From positions 1-64,000 of the forward strand of contig JAHJIJ010000015.1 in NCBI GenBank assembly GCA_018823325.1: a stretch of DNA of 64,000 nt, given 5' to 3'. The first letter of the stretch is position 1. Each line of letters begins with the position of its first letter. The notes beneath the pieces were generated by a model, which ran no database searches, was not told the DNA's origin, and was given only the letters and a program-made list of their open reading frames with translations. Origin of the DNA: Alphaproteobacteria bacterium (lineage in GTDB: Bacteria > Pseudomonadota > Alphaproteobacteria > Sphingomonadales > Sphingomonadaceae). A program made the translations under genes and the position numbers. Positions 17,053 to 26,478 of the stretch are shown one piece after another.

Positions 17053-19236
17053 TCAGAAATCGACCGACAGCGACGCCTTGTAGGTGCGCGGGGCGCCCTG
17101 GAGCAGCGTCTGGCCAAATGCATCATAAGCCGACGCCCAGTAGCGCTCGTTCGCTACGTTATCGACATTGAAGCGCAGCGTAAGAGGCCGCTGCGCAACC
17201 ACGGCAACATAACGCATGCCAAGGTCGACACGGGTCCACTCCGGCAGACGCAGCGTGTTTGCCGTGTTGAGCCATTGCTTGCCCGTCTGCACGACACGCC
17301 CGGTCAGCGTGAGCGCGGGGAGGAATGGAATATCCCATTCCACATTGGCGTTGAGCATATAATCCGGAACGCCCTGCGCCCCGTTTCCATCCTGCAGGCC
17401 GCCCGGCGTATCCTGAAGCTCAGCCTCGAGCACGGAGCCGCCGGCAATGATCCGCAGGCCCTGCGTCAGCTCGCCGCTCAGGCTGAGTTCAAGGCCTCGG
17501 TTCCGCTGGGTGCCGAACAGATCATAGACCAGCGCGGCGGAATTTGTCGGGTCGGGCGCCACCTGCCCGATGGGCTTCTCGATCTGGAAAGCAGCCAGGC
17601 TGGCGCTGACCGACCCGAGGACGAGCTTGCCGCCGACCTCATACTGCACGGAGCGATAGGGCTGGAAAATCTCTCCCGCATTGCTGACCGGCAAAGTGCC
17701 AAGGCCCGGATAGAAGCCGGAGAGAGGCGCGACCGGTCCCTGAGCCAGGCTCTCGATGCGATTGGCGAACAGCGAAAGGCCGTCCACCGGTTTCACCACC
17801 AGACCGACGACCGGCGTGAGGGCACTGTTCTTGTACGCCGAGTCCAGCGCGCCATCGGCGTACGCGTAGCTGCTGCTCCTGATCTGCTGGATGCGACCGC
17901 CGACCGTGAGCAGAACGCGGTCGCCCAAAAGGCCGATGGTATCGGACGCAAAGACACTCAGCAGCTTGGTGCGGCTGATTGGGAACGGATCGTCCAGATC
18001 GCCGCCAACGAGGGCCGAGCTGGGAATGGCGACCGGCTGGGCATCGTAGAGATTCGTCGCAAATCCCGCGAAGCCGGGGCCGTAGAGAAAGTCATAGGCG
18101 TTGCGATTGACCTGCCAGGTGGCTGAACCTCCAATGTTGAACTCATGGCTGATCCCGCCGGCCGCCAGATTGATACGTATGCCGGCCTGCACCGCTTCGT
18201 TATTGTCCGTGCGCGGCACGTACAGTCCATTGCCGTTGGCCGCGCCGGTGGCGGCGTCCGACACGGTGATGCCGCCATAAATGCCGTCTTCCATCCCGTC
18301 GCGCGCGCCGCCCATGACGTAGACCATGGCATTGTCCGCGAGGTCATATTCCAGCCGAGCCAGACCGAAGATGTCCCGCATCGTCGTGTAGGTCCAGGGC
18401 TGGGCATAGTTGGCATCCGCCTCCGGCACCGCCGGGATGGTTGCCGACCCGACGGTCACCTTTGGCCGCAGGCCGCGCACATGCACGCGATTGTATGCGA
18501 GATCGAGCGAGAGCCGCAGCGGCCCGCCATCATAATCGAACGCAGCGCCGAGTGCGTAGGTGCTGCGATACTCCCCGTCGATCGCGACATCGCCACCGCG
18601 CGCAACTCCATTGATCCGCATGCCGACGCTGCCGGCGCCAGCGGGAAAGCGGCGCGCTACATCCAGCGATCCGCCGAAATGTTCGCTCGACGTGTAATTG
18701 AGTGTCGCGCGGTTGAGGCGCCCGGTGGCCCGCTTGGGCACGAGGTTGACGCTGCCGCCAATGCCCGACCCGCCCGGCGCCGCGCCGTTGAGGAACGCGC
18801 TGGCGCCATTTAACACCTGAACCGATTCATAGAGCTCGGGGGCCACAAGCTGGCGCGGCGTGATGCCGTAGAGGCCGTCCAGCCCGACATCGTCACCGAA
18901 AAGGGGAAAGCCGCGGATGACGAATTGCTCGGCGGCGTTGCCGAAGCCATAGGTGGTCCGAACGGAGGGATCGTTCTCCAGCACCTGCCCGAGCGTCTGC
19001 GGTTGCTGATTGAGGATGAGCGCCGCGTTGTAGCTTTTCACGCTGAAGGGGACGTTTTCGGCGGGCTTCTCGCCCAAGACCCCGACCGAGCCGCCAAGCG
19101 TCACTTCGCTCCGATTCTCACGCTGGGCGGTGATGACGATCTCACTGGCCTCCTGCGCGAGCGCGGGCATGGCAACACCGGCAGCAGAGGCGATCAAGGC
19201 CGCCTTCAGCACTTTACTCGAACGTGCAAACTTCAT
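17053..19236 (-). CDS. TonB-dependent siderophore receptor
   Basis: A 727-residue outer-membrane receptor. A signal peptide ending near MPALAQ is followed by a plug domain (SVKSYNAALILNQQPQTLG, QFVIRGFP, GLDGLYG, VQVLNGASAFLNGAAPGGSG) and a 22-strand-type barrel ending in Phe. The plug pattern is that of the ferri-siderophore class (FhuA/Fiu-like). It imports a ferric chelate using TonB energy. The start is ATG 19236 after AAGGGA; the upstream extension overlaps the small membrane gene. It is the last gene of the PepSY-small protein-receptor operon. Confidence 0.93.
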   Translation of the reverse strand: MKFARSSKVLKAALIASAAGVAMPALAQEASEIVITAQRENRSEVTLGGSVGVLGEKPAENVPFSVKSYNAALILNQQPQTLGQVLENDPSVRTTYGFGNAAEQFVIRGFPLFGDDVGLDGLYGITPRQLVAPELYESVQVLNGASAFLNGAAPGGSGIGGSVNLVPKRATGRLNRATLNYTSSEHFGGSLDVARRFPAGAGSVGMRINGVARGGDVAIDGEYRSTYALGAAFDYDGGPLRLSLDLAYNRVHVRGLRPKVTVGSATIPAVPEADANYAQPWTYTTMRDIFGLARLEYDLADNAMVYVMGGARDGMEDGIYGGITVSDAATGAANGNGLYVPRTDNNEAVQAGIRINLAAGGISHEFNIGGSATWQVNRNAYDFLYGPGFAGFATNLYDAQPVAIPSSALVGGDLDDPFPISRTKLLSVFASDTIGLLGDRVLLTVGGRIQQIRSSSYAYADGALDSAYKNSALTPVVGLVVKPVDGLSLFANRIESLAQGPVAPLSGFYPGLGTLPVSNAGEIFQPYRSVQYEVGGKLVLGSVSASLAAFQIEKPIGQVAPDPTNSAALVYDLFGTQRNRGLELSLSGELTQGLRIIAGGSVLEAELQDTPGGLQDGNGAQGVPDYMLNANVEWDIPFLPALTLTGRVVQTGKQWLNTANTLRLPEWTRVDLGMRYVAVVAQRPLTLRFNVDNVANERYWASAYDAFGQTLLQGAPRTYKASLSVDF

Positions 19237-19279
19237 GCTTTTCTTCCCTTTGAGGCGCGCTTGCCTGCGCGGCTTGTTG

Positions 19280-19459
19280 TCATGATTGGCGAAACCGGAT
19301 GGCCCAGGCGGTGGCGGCGACGGGCGCGGCGAGCGCGGCCCAGGAAAGCGCATCGGCCAATCCGTCTCCGGCAAGGGCGCTGACCAGGCCGACGATGCTG
19401 AGCAGGGCGAGCGCCAGCGGCATCGCGAAGATCGCGCCAAGGGACTTGCGGCGCTTCAT
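19280..19459 (-). CDS. Small membrane protein (59 aa) in siderophore operon
   Basis: A short gene encoding 59 residues, beginning MKRRKSLGAIFAMPLALALL and ending IRFRQS. Its ATG overlaps the stop of the PepSY gene (ATGA), and it ends 43 bases before the receptor start. It has a positively charged N terminus and two predicted membrane helices separated by a short Gly-Asp turn. The overlap and position argue that it is real and cotranscribed. It may be a small accessory subunit of the PepSY membrane protein; no family is recognised. Confidence 0.8.
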   Translation of the reverse strand: MKRRKSLGAIFAMPLALALLSIVGLVSALAGDGLADALSWAALAAPVAATAWAIRFRQS

Positions 19460-20616
19460 TCGGCGGGCGCCACCACGCCGCCGCTCTCGACTTCCCGCAC
19501 GCGTGCCGCGAGCGGCGCACTGCGCTTGCCGAGCCAGAGATAGAGGCCCGAGCCGAGCACGACGATGGTGAAGACGGTGAGCACCGCCCAGAGCAGCTTG
19601 AGCGGCAGACCGCCATAATCGCCGAAGTGCAGTGGCTGCGAATAAAGCAGCGCGAGCGTGTACCAGGGCATCGGGCGCACATCGGTCAGCACGCCGGTCT
19701 CGGCATCAATCAGCGCCGGGGTGAGCGCGCGCTCCGTGAGCGGCGTGTTGCCCTGAAAGAACACGGCATAATGGTGCTTGCTGCTGAAGGAGCCGCCTGG
19801 AAAGGCAATGAACTGCGGATTGTTGCCGGGCAGTGCCTGCCGCGCGGCGGCCATGGCCTTGTCCAGCGAGCCGTAACGCTCGGGCGGGAGCGCGCCCTTG
19901 CCCGCATAGGCCTGCGTCATGTCCGCCAGCTCGCTCATCTGCCAGACCTGGATGATTGGCGTGGCAAGCGCGTTGATGACGCCGGTGAGACCGACCACGC
20001 TCATCCACGCCAGCGCGACGATGCCGAGCAGGTTGTGATAATCGAGCCATTTGAGCCGGCGGCTGCGGGTCGTGCGGACGGTGCCAAAATCGAGCTTGCG
20101 CATGAACGGCGCGTAGAGAACCACGCCGGAGACGATCGCGGCGAAGAACAGCACGCCCATGGCGCCGAGGAACAGCATGCCCGGCAGGCCCAGGAACATA
20201 TCCGTATGCAGCTGGAGGAGGAAATGCATGACGCCTTCCTCCACCACCTGCCCCGCCGGCTCACCGGTCGCGCGGTTGAACAGCTGGATGGTCATGGCGC
20301 CGGCCGGGGAATCCGGTGCCGGGGCGGTCGTCACGGTGAGGATCGGCGACTCATTGTCGAAGGCCATGAAGACCGGGACCTCGCCGGGGCGCGCGGCCAG
20401 CGCCTTGCCCAGCATGGCATCGAGCGGCTGCAGGCCCGGCCCATCTCCCGACGAAGCTGCGCCCTCCATCGCCAGCGCCTCGCCGGTCAGCACCTCGATC
20501 TCGTCATGGAAGATGAGCGGCAAGCCGGTCAGGCAGAGCATCAGCAGGAAGGCCGTGCAAATCAGGCTCGTCCATTTGTGGACGAGATACCAGATGCGGA
20601 TCCTGCGCGTGTTCAA
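19456..20616 (-). CDS. PepSY-associated transmembrane protein
   Basis: An inner-membrane protein of the PepSY_TM type with four membrane helices: a first helix after WYLVHKWTS, paired helices around GLPGMLFLGAMGVLFFAAIVSGVVL and GIVALAWMSVVGLTGVI, and a final one ending GLYLWLGKR. It has a large periplasmic PepSY domain. Such proteins accompany siderophore receptors and are thought to assist periplasmic ferri-siderophore reduction. The start is set at TTG 20616, just before NTRRIRIWYLVHKW. The frame extends to ATG 20748, but that would leave only 15 bases to the divergent gene and would cover the Fur-like sites. Confidence 0.82.
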   Translation of the reverse strand: MNTRRIRIWYLVHKWTSLICTAFLLMLCLTGLPLIFHDEIEVLTGEALAMEGAASSGDGPGLQPLDAMLGKALAARPGEVPVFMAFDNESPILTVTTAPAPDSPAGAMTIQLFNRATGEPAGQVVEEGVMHFLLQLHTDMFLGLPGMLFLGAMGVLFFAAIVSGVVLYAPFMRKLDFGTVRTTRSRRLKWLDYHNLLGIVALAWMSVVGLTGVINALATPIIQVWQMSELADMTQAYAGKGALPPERYGSLDKAMAAARQALPGNNPQFIAFPGGSFSSKHHYAVFFQGNTPLTERALTPALIDAETGVLTDVRPMPWYTLALLYSQPLHFGDYGGLPLKLLWAVLTVFTIVVLGSGLYLWLGKRSAPLAARVREVESGGVVAPAE

Positions 20617-20635
20617 CGAGATGAAACCCTGATAT

Positions 20636-20685
20636 TGCGAGCGATTTGCATGATCGCTTAGTAGGAAGGCCTCGCAATTGCAATA
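20636..20685. promoter_or_regulatory. Candidate Fur operator region of the siderophore operon
   Basis: Two imperfect palindromes lie just upstream of the PepSY start: TGCGAGCGATTTGCA (20636-20650) and TCGCAATTGCAATA (around 20672-20685). Both carry the TGC(A/G)A...(T)TGCA half-sites typical of alphaproteobacterial Fur-family operators. Their position in the only intergenic gap before a siderophore-receptor operon supports iron regulation. The identification is by eye. Confidence 0.5.
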
Positions 20686-20763
20686 CGGACTGCGATGCAC
20701 TGATCGCTTGGCGAATGCCGCCACAGCCCTTGCTCCGGAGCTGTCCATGGCTATGACGACCCG

Positions 20764-22260
20764 GTGACCTCTTCAATCGTGATCGGGACGGACGCCAACG
20801 GCGCGCCGGTGCCCATGGACATGGAAGAACTGCTGGCCACCCGGCTGCTCGTGCAGGGCAACAGCGGGTCCGGAAAGTCGCACCTGCTCCGCCGGATGCT
20901 GGAGGAAAGCGCGGGACTCGTGCAGCAGGTCGTGATCGACCCCGAAGGCGATTTCGTGACGCTGGCCGAGCCGTTCGGCCACATCGTCATCAACGGCGCG
21001 GCACATAATCCGGGCGAGATCGAGAAGCTCGCCGCCAAGGTGCGGGCGCGCCGCGCCTCGGTGGTGCTGGCACTGGACGAGCTGGAACTGGAAGCGCAGA
21101 TGCGCTGCGCCGCCCAGTTCATCGCCGCTTTGTTCGATGCGCCGCGCGAGCACTGGTTCCCGGCGCTGGTGGTGGTGGACGAGGCGCAGATGTTCGCCCC
21201 GGCGGCGGCGGGCGAAGTCGCAGACGACATTCGCCGCATGTCGCTGGCCGCCATGACCAACCTCATGTGCAGGGGCCGCAAACGGGGTCTCGCGGGCGTG
21301 ATCGCGACGCAGCGCCTCGCCAAGCTGGCAAAGAATGTCGCGGCGGAGGCCTCCAACTTCCTGATGGGCCGGACCTTCCTCGACATCGACATGGCGCGCG
21401 CCGCCGACCTTCTGGGCATGGAGCGGCGGCAGGCCGAGCAGATCCGCGATCTGGAGCGTGGCCGCTTCCTCGCGCTGGGACCGGCGATCAGCCGGCGGCC
21501 GGTCTCCGTGAAGATCGGCGCGGTGAAGACCAGTGCGCGCACCTCCTCGCACTCGCTCATCCCCTTGCCCGGCGAGCCAACCAGCGATCTGGAGGATCTG
21601 CTGGCGCCCCAGCCCGGCGAGGAACAGCCGGAACTGTTCGCCGCGCTGATCGCTCCCCCGCCTGCGGTGGACAACAGCGCGCGGCTGGAGCGGGATGAGG
21701 CAGAAACCGAAGCTCCCTCACCTGCGGGGAACGTCAGCACCGACGCCCGCAGCGAAAGGCGCACGCCGGAGGCGCCAGATCGCCAGGCTCGCGAGGCCGT
21801 GATCCGCGCAGTGCTGGCGGATATGGCCGCCGAGGAAGGCTGCACCTATCGCGCGACCGCAGCACTCTTCCAGGATTTCTCGGTGCGTTGCCGGATGCAG
21901 CGGATCGGCGATCCCGGCATCGATCTGCTCAGCTTCCGCCGTCGTTTTGCCGTTGCTGTCGCCGGGGGCGAAGATGATGAGGACCCACGCTGGCAAGCCG
22001 CGCTCGGCCTCGCAAGCCAGGTCCAGGACGATGTGCTGGCACCCTTTCTGCTCATCGCCCGTGCGGCCATCAAGGGCCAGCCCTGCCCGGACGACGAGGT
22101 ATTGGCTCGCGCCTATGGCACGCGCTCGGTCGGACGGATCAGGCGGCTGCTCGATTATCTCGAGAAGGGCGACCTCATCGTCGTGCGGACCGATTTCGGC
22201 GGTCGCCGATCGGTCGGCATTCCGGAACTGGGGCTGACGACGGCGCCTGCCGAAGCCTGA
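20764..22260 (+). CDS. HerA/FtsK-like P-loop ATPase
   Basis: A 498-residue DUF87-type ATP-binding protein. Walker A is GNSGSGKS (residues 32-39) and Walker B ends in VVVDEAQ (about 136-142). RGRKRGLAGVIATQRLAKL supplies the sensor/arginine region. The C-terminal 150 residues look like a winged-helix DNA-binding segment (SVGRIRRLLDYLEKGDLIVV). Relatives act as DNA translocases with a nuclease partner, but no NurA-like or other defence gene is adjacent. The GTG start at 20764 has a weak ribosome site; an ATG at codon 18 is possible. It converges with the Amt-MCP gene six bases away. Confidence 0.8.
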   Translation: MTSSIVIGTDANGAPVPMDMEELLATRLLVQGNSGSGKSHLLRRMLEESAGLVQQVVIDPEGDFVTLAEPFGHIVINGAAHNPGEIEKLAAKVRARRASVVLALDELELEAQMRCAAQFIAALFDAPREHWFPALVVVDEAQMFAPAAAGEVADDIRRMSLAAMTNLMCRGRKRGLAGVIATQRLAKLAKNVAAEASNFLMGRTFLDIDMARAADLLGMERRQAEQIRDLERGRFLALGPAISRRPVSVKIGAVKTSARTSSHSLIPLPGEPTSDLEDLLAPQPGEEQPELFAALIAPPPAVDNSARLERDEAETEAPSPAGNVSTDARSERRTPEAPDRQAREAVIRAVLADMAAEEGCTYRATAALFQDFSVRCRMQRIGDPGIDLLSFRRRFAVAVAGGEDDEDPRWQAALGLASQVQDDVLAPFLLIARAAIKGQPCPDDEVLARAYGTRSVGRIRRLLDYLEKGDLIVVRTDFGGRRSVGIPELGLTTAPAEA

Positions 22261-22266
22261 CAGGCT

Positions 22267-24693
22267 TCAGATTTCGCCGACGCGCTTCTTGAACGTGCTG
22301 AATTCGCTGGTGAGTGAATCGCTCAGGTTGCGCGCGGTGTCGGACAGGCGGGCCGCTGCCCTGCGCACGTCTTCCGCCGAAACCCTGGTAGCACGGGTCG
22401 TCGACGAGAGATCGGCCATCTGGCTGGTGAAATCCTGCGAGACACGCGCCGCCTGCGAAGCATGATGGCTGATATCCTGCGTGGCGTCCGCCTGCTGCGA
22501 GACAATGGCGGCGACAGACACGGCAGCGCTCTCGGTCTTGTCGATCGATCCGGCGATGCTGGTCATCGCAGACATGGCCATGTCGATGGCGCGGGTCACA
22601 TCATTGATCCACGTCATGATGTTGCCTGCCGCCTCGCTGGTCTGCTGGGCAAGACCCTTCACTTCGGAGGCCACGACGGCAAAGCCCCGGCCGGCATCCC
22701 CCGCGCGGGCAGCCTCGATTCCGGCATTGAGCGCCAAAAGGTTGGTCTGCTTGGCCATGCCCTGGATGAAGTCCACGATCTGCGAAATCTGGGCGGCGCT
22801 GTCATGCAGGGAGGCGAAGAGCGTCATGCCGTCCTTGCCGGTATCCGCCGTTTCGATTGCCGCGCGGCGCATGAGGTCCATCTGCCCGGCAATTTCGCGG
22901 ACGCTCTGTGACATCTGCTCGGTGGCCGAGGCGACCGCCATCGACCGGTCGAGCGCCTCGCGCGCATTTTCAGAGGCCGCGATCGTCTGCTGGTCGGTAT
23001 GCTCCGCCTCTGTGGACAACGCATCGGCCGTGGCATTCAGCGCGCTGGATGCCTGCAGGACCGTTTCGACGGCCTTGGCGATCGTCTGGTCGAACGATGA
23101 AAGCACTGCTTCCAGTTGTTCGGCCCGCCGCCCGGCCGCGCGCGCGTCCGCCCGCAATCTCTGCTCTTCGCCGATGGCGCGCTCGATCTCGGCACGTTCC
23201 CGCCGGGTAAACTCAAGCTCGGCCTTGGCGTGGGTCGCCATCAGGCGCTCGTTCAGCATCTGCTGGTCGGTTTCCAGCTTTTCGAGGAGCTGGTTGAACG
23301 CGCCGGCCAGATCCTCGCTCTCCGCGCCTGCCTCCGTGGAAACGCGACTGTCCAGCCCACCCTGACCATTGACGAGCTGCATGAGCACGGCCTGCAGGTC
23401 CGCGGTGCCCAGCCGCGTGCGGTGCTCCGCTTCGTTGAGGCCGGCCATTTCCTCCTCGCGCGTGACGCGGAGCAAGTGGAAATGATGCAGCAGCCGAGCG
23501 AAGGGATAGCAGCACAGGAACGTGAACCCGCCGACGGCCATGACGCCAATGAGTTGAATGACAGCCTGCGTCCACATGTCGTGGTTCAGCGCGCCGGGCG
23601 CGGCGGTAAAGGCGACGCACAACGTCCCCACCACGCCGCCGACCGCATGGACCGGCACGGCGCTGACAGCATCATCCAGCTTCCAGCGCCGCTCCATCAG
23701 GTTCTGCGCACCCATGGCCGCCAAGGCAGCGACGATGCCCGTGAAGAGCGCGCCAAGTGTCGTGGACGTGGCGCATCCGGCGGTGATGCCCACGAGGCCC
23801 GCCAGAACGCCGTTGGTCAGGCGGTCATAGACATAATAGCGGTCGAGCAGGCGCCCGAGCAGCAGCGTCGTGAAGCCGCCTGCGGCACCTGCCATGAGGG
23901 TGTTGAGCAGGATCTGCTCGAATGTCGCGGTGCCTGCGATCGCCCCACCTGCATTGAAACCGAACCAGCCGATCCAGAGCAGCAATGCGCCGGACGCCGT
24001 GAGCACCGGGCTGTGCCCCTGAATGCGTACCGGCTCCCCATCCGCATTATAGCGGCCGATGCGCGGGCCGATCGCCATCACGGCAGACAGGGCAGCAACG
24101 CCGCCGACGAGATGCACCATGGTCGACCCGGCGAAATCGATGAAGCCGAGCGTCTCGAGCCAGCCAGCGCCGGTATCCGCGAGCAGGCTGCCCCAGCCCC
24201 AATGGCCGGCAATCGGATAGACGAGTCCCGCGAGCAGCGCGGAAAAGGCGAGGTAGGCGCTGAAGCGCATGCGCTCGGCCACAGCGCCCGACACGATGGT
24301 GGCCGCAGTGCCGCAGAACATGACCTGAAAAAAGAAGAAGGCAATGACACCGGAACCGGCGAAGGAACCCAGCGCGAGATCGCTGCTCCAGCCGATGAGT
24401 CCGCCCTGGCTGGGGCCGAACATGAGCGCGAAACCGATCAGCGCGAAGCAGAGCCCGGCAACGATAAAATCAGCGAAATTCTTCATCGCCACGTTGATGC
24501 TGTTCTTCGAACGCACCATGCCGGCTTCCAGAAACAGAAAACCGATCTGCATGATGGCCACCAGCAGGGCGGCGATGATCAACCAGGTATAATCCAGCGG
24601 GCTTTTGTCCGCGTCCATCCACCCGGCCTGCGCCGGGGCACCGCAGAATATTGCAGCGCACAACATCATGAGGATGGTCGGCAAACGAAACAT
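22267..24693 (-). CDS. Ammonium transporter fused to a methyl-accepting chemotaxis domain (Amt-MCP)
   Basis: An 808-residue fusion. A signal peptide (cut near residue 23) is followed by a complete 11-helix Amt domain (about 30-410). It keeps Asp186 in DFAG, the twin histidines His194 and His349, and the [11 protein letters not shown] pore segment. Next comes a short linker with the GLNEAEH motif seen in Amt-sensor fusions, then a coiled coil (about 480-600). The C terminus is a cytoplasmic MCP signalling hairpin (about 640-690) with [19 protein letters not shown] and [11 protein letters not shown]. It could couple ammonium binding or transport to CheA/CheW signalling. No glnK, cheA or cheW is adjacent. 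The MCP part looks intact. Confidence 0.93.
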   Translation of the reverse strand: MFRLPTILMMLCAAIFCGAPAQAGWMDADKSPLDYTWLIIAALLVAIMQIGFLFLEAGMVRSKNSINVAMKNFADFIVAGLCFALIGFALMFGPSQGGLIGWSSDLALGSFAGSGVIAFFFFQVMFCGTAATIVSGAVAERMRFSAYLAFSALLAGLVYPIAGHWGWGSLLADTGAGWLETLGFIDFAGSTMVHLVGGVAALSAVMAIGPRIGRYNADGEPVRIQGHSPVLTASGALLLWIGWFGFNAGGAIAGTATFEQILLNTLMAGAAGGFTTLLLGRLLDRYYVYDRLTNGVLAGLVGITAGCATSTTLGALFTGIVAALAAMGAQNLMERRWKLDDAVSAVPVHAVGGVVGTLCVAFTAAPGALNHDMWTQAVIQLIGVMAVGGFTFLCCYPFARLLHHFHLLRVTREEEMAGLNEAEHRTRLGTADLQAVLMQLVNGQGGLDSRVSTEAGAESEDLAGAFNQLLEKLETDQQMLNERLMATHAKAELEFTRRERAEIERAIGEEQRLRADARAAGRRAEQLEAVLSSFDQTIAKAVETVLQASSALNATADALSTEAEHTDQQTIAASENAREALDRSMAVASATEQMSQSVREIAGQMDLMRRAAIETADTGKDGMTLFASLHDSAAQISQIVDFIQGMAKQTNLLALNAGIEAARAGDAGRGFAVVASEVKGLAQQTSEAAGNIMTWINDVTRAIDMAMSAMTSIAGSIDKTESAAVSVAAIVSQQADATQDISHHASQAARVSQDFTSQMADLSSTTRATRVSAEDVRRAAARLSDTARNLSDSLTSEFSTFKKRVGEI

Positions 24694-24818
24694 GCAAACG
24701 GCCCCTTTGCGAGGAAAGGCCCGTCATGCTGCACAAGCGTAAATTTTTGATCAACCACGGCCGGACAGACTCGGCGCCGACAGACGAACCAAAGCGACGC
24801 TAGGTGCGCCGCAAGATG

Positions 24819-25313
24819 TTATGTCGCGTCAGGGGGTGTCGCCAGCATCGCATTGTAGGAGCGGCGCAGGAGCGTCATCAACGTCTTCAGCTCCTGCTCG
24901 GACAAGGCTTCGTGGATGGGCCGTTCGACTGCCATCGCCCGTCCGATCATCTCTGCCATTACGCGTTCGCCATCCGGCGTGAGCGACAGGCTGTTGCGCC
25001 GCCTATCACGGGTTGAGCGGCTGCGCCGCGCCAGCCCCCGTGCTTCCAGATCGTCAATGATTGCGACCATGGCGGAATCGTCCATCGCCACTTCGCGGGC
25101 GATCTCGGACTGCGAGCAATCCGGGTTGGCCTTGATCAGCGCCATGGTGGACAAGGCGCCGGAACGCAGGCCGAAAGGCGCATAAGCATCGACGATGCGC
25201 GTGGTCAGCTCATTCCGCAGCAAGCGGACCACCGTGCCGACCGCATGGCTCAACTCGCCCCAGTCCATTCCCTGCTGCGCCAGGGAATCCTGCGGATCGC
25301 TGCCCTCGCTCAT
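24819..25313 (-). CDS. MarR-family transcriptional regulator
   Basis: A 164-residue winged-helix protein: CSQSEIAREVAMDDSAMVAIIDDLEARGLARR is split between the recognition helix and the wing, followed by STRDRRRNSLSLTPDGE, the MarR wing motif. MarR proteins repress genes for catabolism or efflux of small aromatic compounds and are released by ligand. The start is ATG 25313; two in-frame ATGs upstream are possible. It lies upstream of, and in the same direction as, a CmcJ-like oxygenase and near an MFS pump, its most likely targets. Confidence 0.9.
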   Translation of the reverse strand: MSEGSDPQDSLAQQGMDWGELSHAVGTVVRLLRNELTTRIVDAYAPFGLRSGALSTMALIKANPDCSQSEIAREVAMDDSAMVAIIDDLEARGLARRSRSTRDRRRNSLSLTPDGERVMAEMIGRAMAVERPIHEALSEQELKTLMTLLRRSYNAMLATPPDAT

Positions 25314-25421
25314 GGTGGTACTTTCTTCGATCACTTTGCCCATCCAAAGACTAGTGGCCCAGCAACCGGTCAATTTCAATGATTGTCACACTGGACCATT
25401 TGCACCGGTCGCGCTCGCCCC

Positions 25422-26324
25422 TCATTCGAAGAAGGCGATGCTCCGGCATTCGATGCTTTCCCGTGGGTTGGCGCCGGCCATGCCCTTGTCCCAGAAGGCC
25501 GTATGCGGCACCCGCCAGGCCCCGCTGCGATCGCTGTCATGGAACTTGAACAGCAAGGCCTCATCCCGGACCATGTTCGAGAAATACCACCAGCGATGCG
25601 CCGGATTGTGGCGAAAGATGTGCGCGGCCGGCTGCTTGTCATCGTCCATTGGCGCGAACATCGCCTCGCCCTCGGGGATCTTGTCGACGATCCACAGAAT
25701 GTTGGTCGTCCCTTCATCATCGCCCACGCTGCGGCCGTCGCACAGCGCAAGCGGGCAATCCTGCGGCGGCGGCGAATAAGCGCGCCAGAAGCTGGAGACG
25801 ATGAACCGGCGGAAGCCCGGGCCATCGGGTCGCGCCTTGCGATAAGCCGCCTCGGCCGCCCGCTGCTGTCGCGCGGGATCGGTATCGACATGCACTTCAC
25901 CGGCCGGCGGCTGAACCCCACCGGCGTGGCGATAGGGCTCGTCCAGCTTCTTCTGCCGGCTCGCCAGCTCGCCAGAGGTGCGGATCATCCAGCCGCCCAC
26001 CACCACGAAATCGGCGTCCGTAGCCTGCTGCACATAGTGCGACACCTCGTCCGGATAGACGCGATTGACCTCCTCGCTGTCCGTAAAATCGGCGACCGCA
26101 CTCGGCGCGTCGAGCAGAACGAAGCCTTGCCGATCCAGTGTGAAGTGCTCGCGGATGGGTCGGGCATCGCGGATCGTCATTGGAAACGGACCATAGCGGC
26201 CCGTGTTTACCTCGACACCCGCAGAGACGAACCGCCGGTTTATCGCAGGTCCGGGCAGAAGATATTGGAGTTGCGCTTCGACACTGCGGACACTCTCCTC
26301 GGGGTCCATCTGTTGAACGCTCAT
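25422..26324 (-). CDS. CmcJ/NvfI-like oxygenase family protein
   Basis: A 300-residue protein of the family that includes cephamycin 7-alpha-methoxylation protein CmcJ and fungal desaturase-like tailoring enzymes. Diagnostic segments are HVDTDP in the middle, FIVSSFWRAYSPPPQDCPLALCDGR, and the C-terminal HRWWYFSNM, DEALLFKFHDSD, VPHTAFWD. The conserved His/Asp residues suggest iron/2-oxoglutarate-type chemistry, though members are not all proven oxygenases. It is divergent from a DHA2-type MFS gene (154-base gap). No other biosynthetic genes are adjacent, so detoxification is as likely as natural-product tailoring. Confidence 0.8.
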   Translation of the reverse strand: MSVQQMDPEESVRSVEAQLQYLLPGPAINRRFVSAGVEVNTGRYGPFPMTIRDARPIREHFTLDRQGFVLLDAPSAVADFTDSEEVNRVYPDEVSHYVQQATDADFVVVGGWMIRTSGELASRQKKLDEPYRHAGGVQPPAGEVHVDTDPARQQRAAEAAYRKARPDGPGFRRFIVSSFWRAYSPPPQDCPLALCDGRSVGDDEGTTNILWIVDKIPEGEAMFAPMDDDKQPAAHIFRHNPAHRWWYFSNMVRDEALLFKFHDSDRSGAWRVPHTAFWDKGMAGANPRESIECRSIAFFE

Positions 26325-26478
26325 TCTATTGCCTCTCCTTCAGCGCATGCTGAGTCTTTTGACACAGCATGGCAGGCCTCCGACCTTTCCGGCAAGCGAT
26401 GCCGATAAAGTGTGTACGCGGCAAGATTTCATCGCGCGCACTTGGCGAATGCCTGCGCGGCTGTCATGGCAGCGAAGC

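Noticed and set aside
23116-24750. 544-residue open frame opposite the Amt-MCP gene
   Set aside because: It is a high-GC shadow with His/Gln/Ala-rich composition and no domain; the opposite strand encodes a clear Amt-MCP protein.
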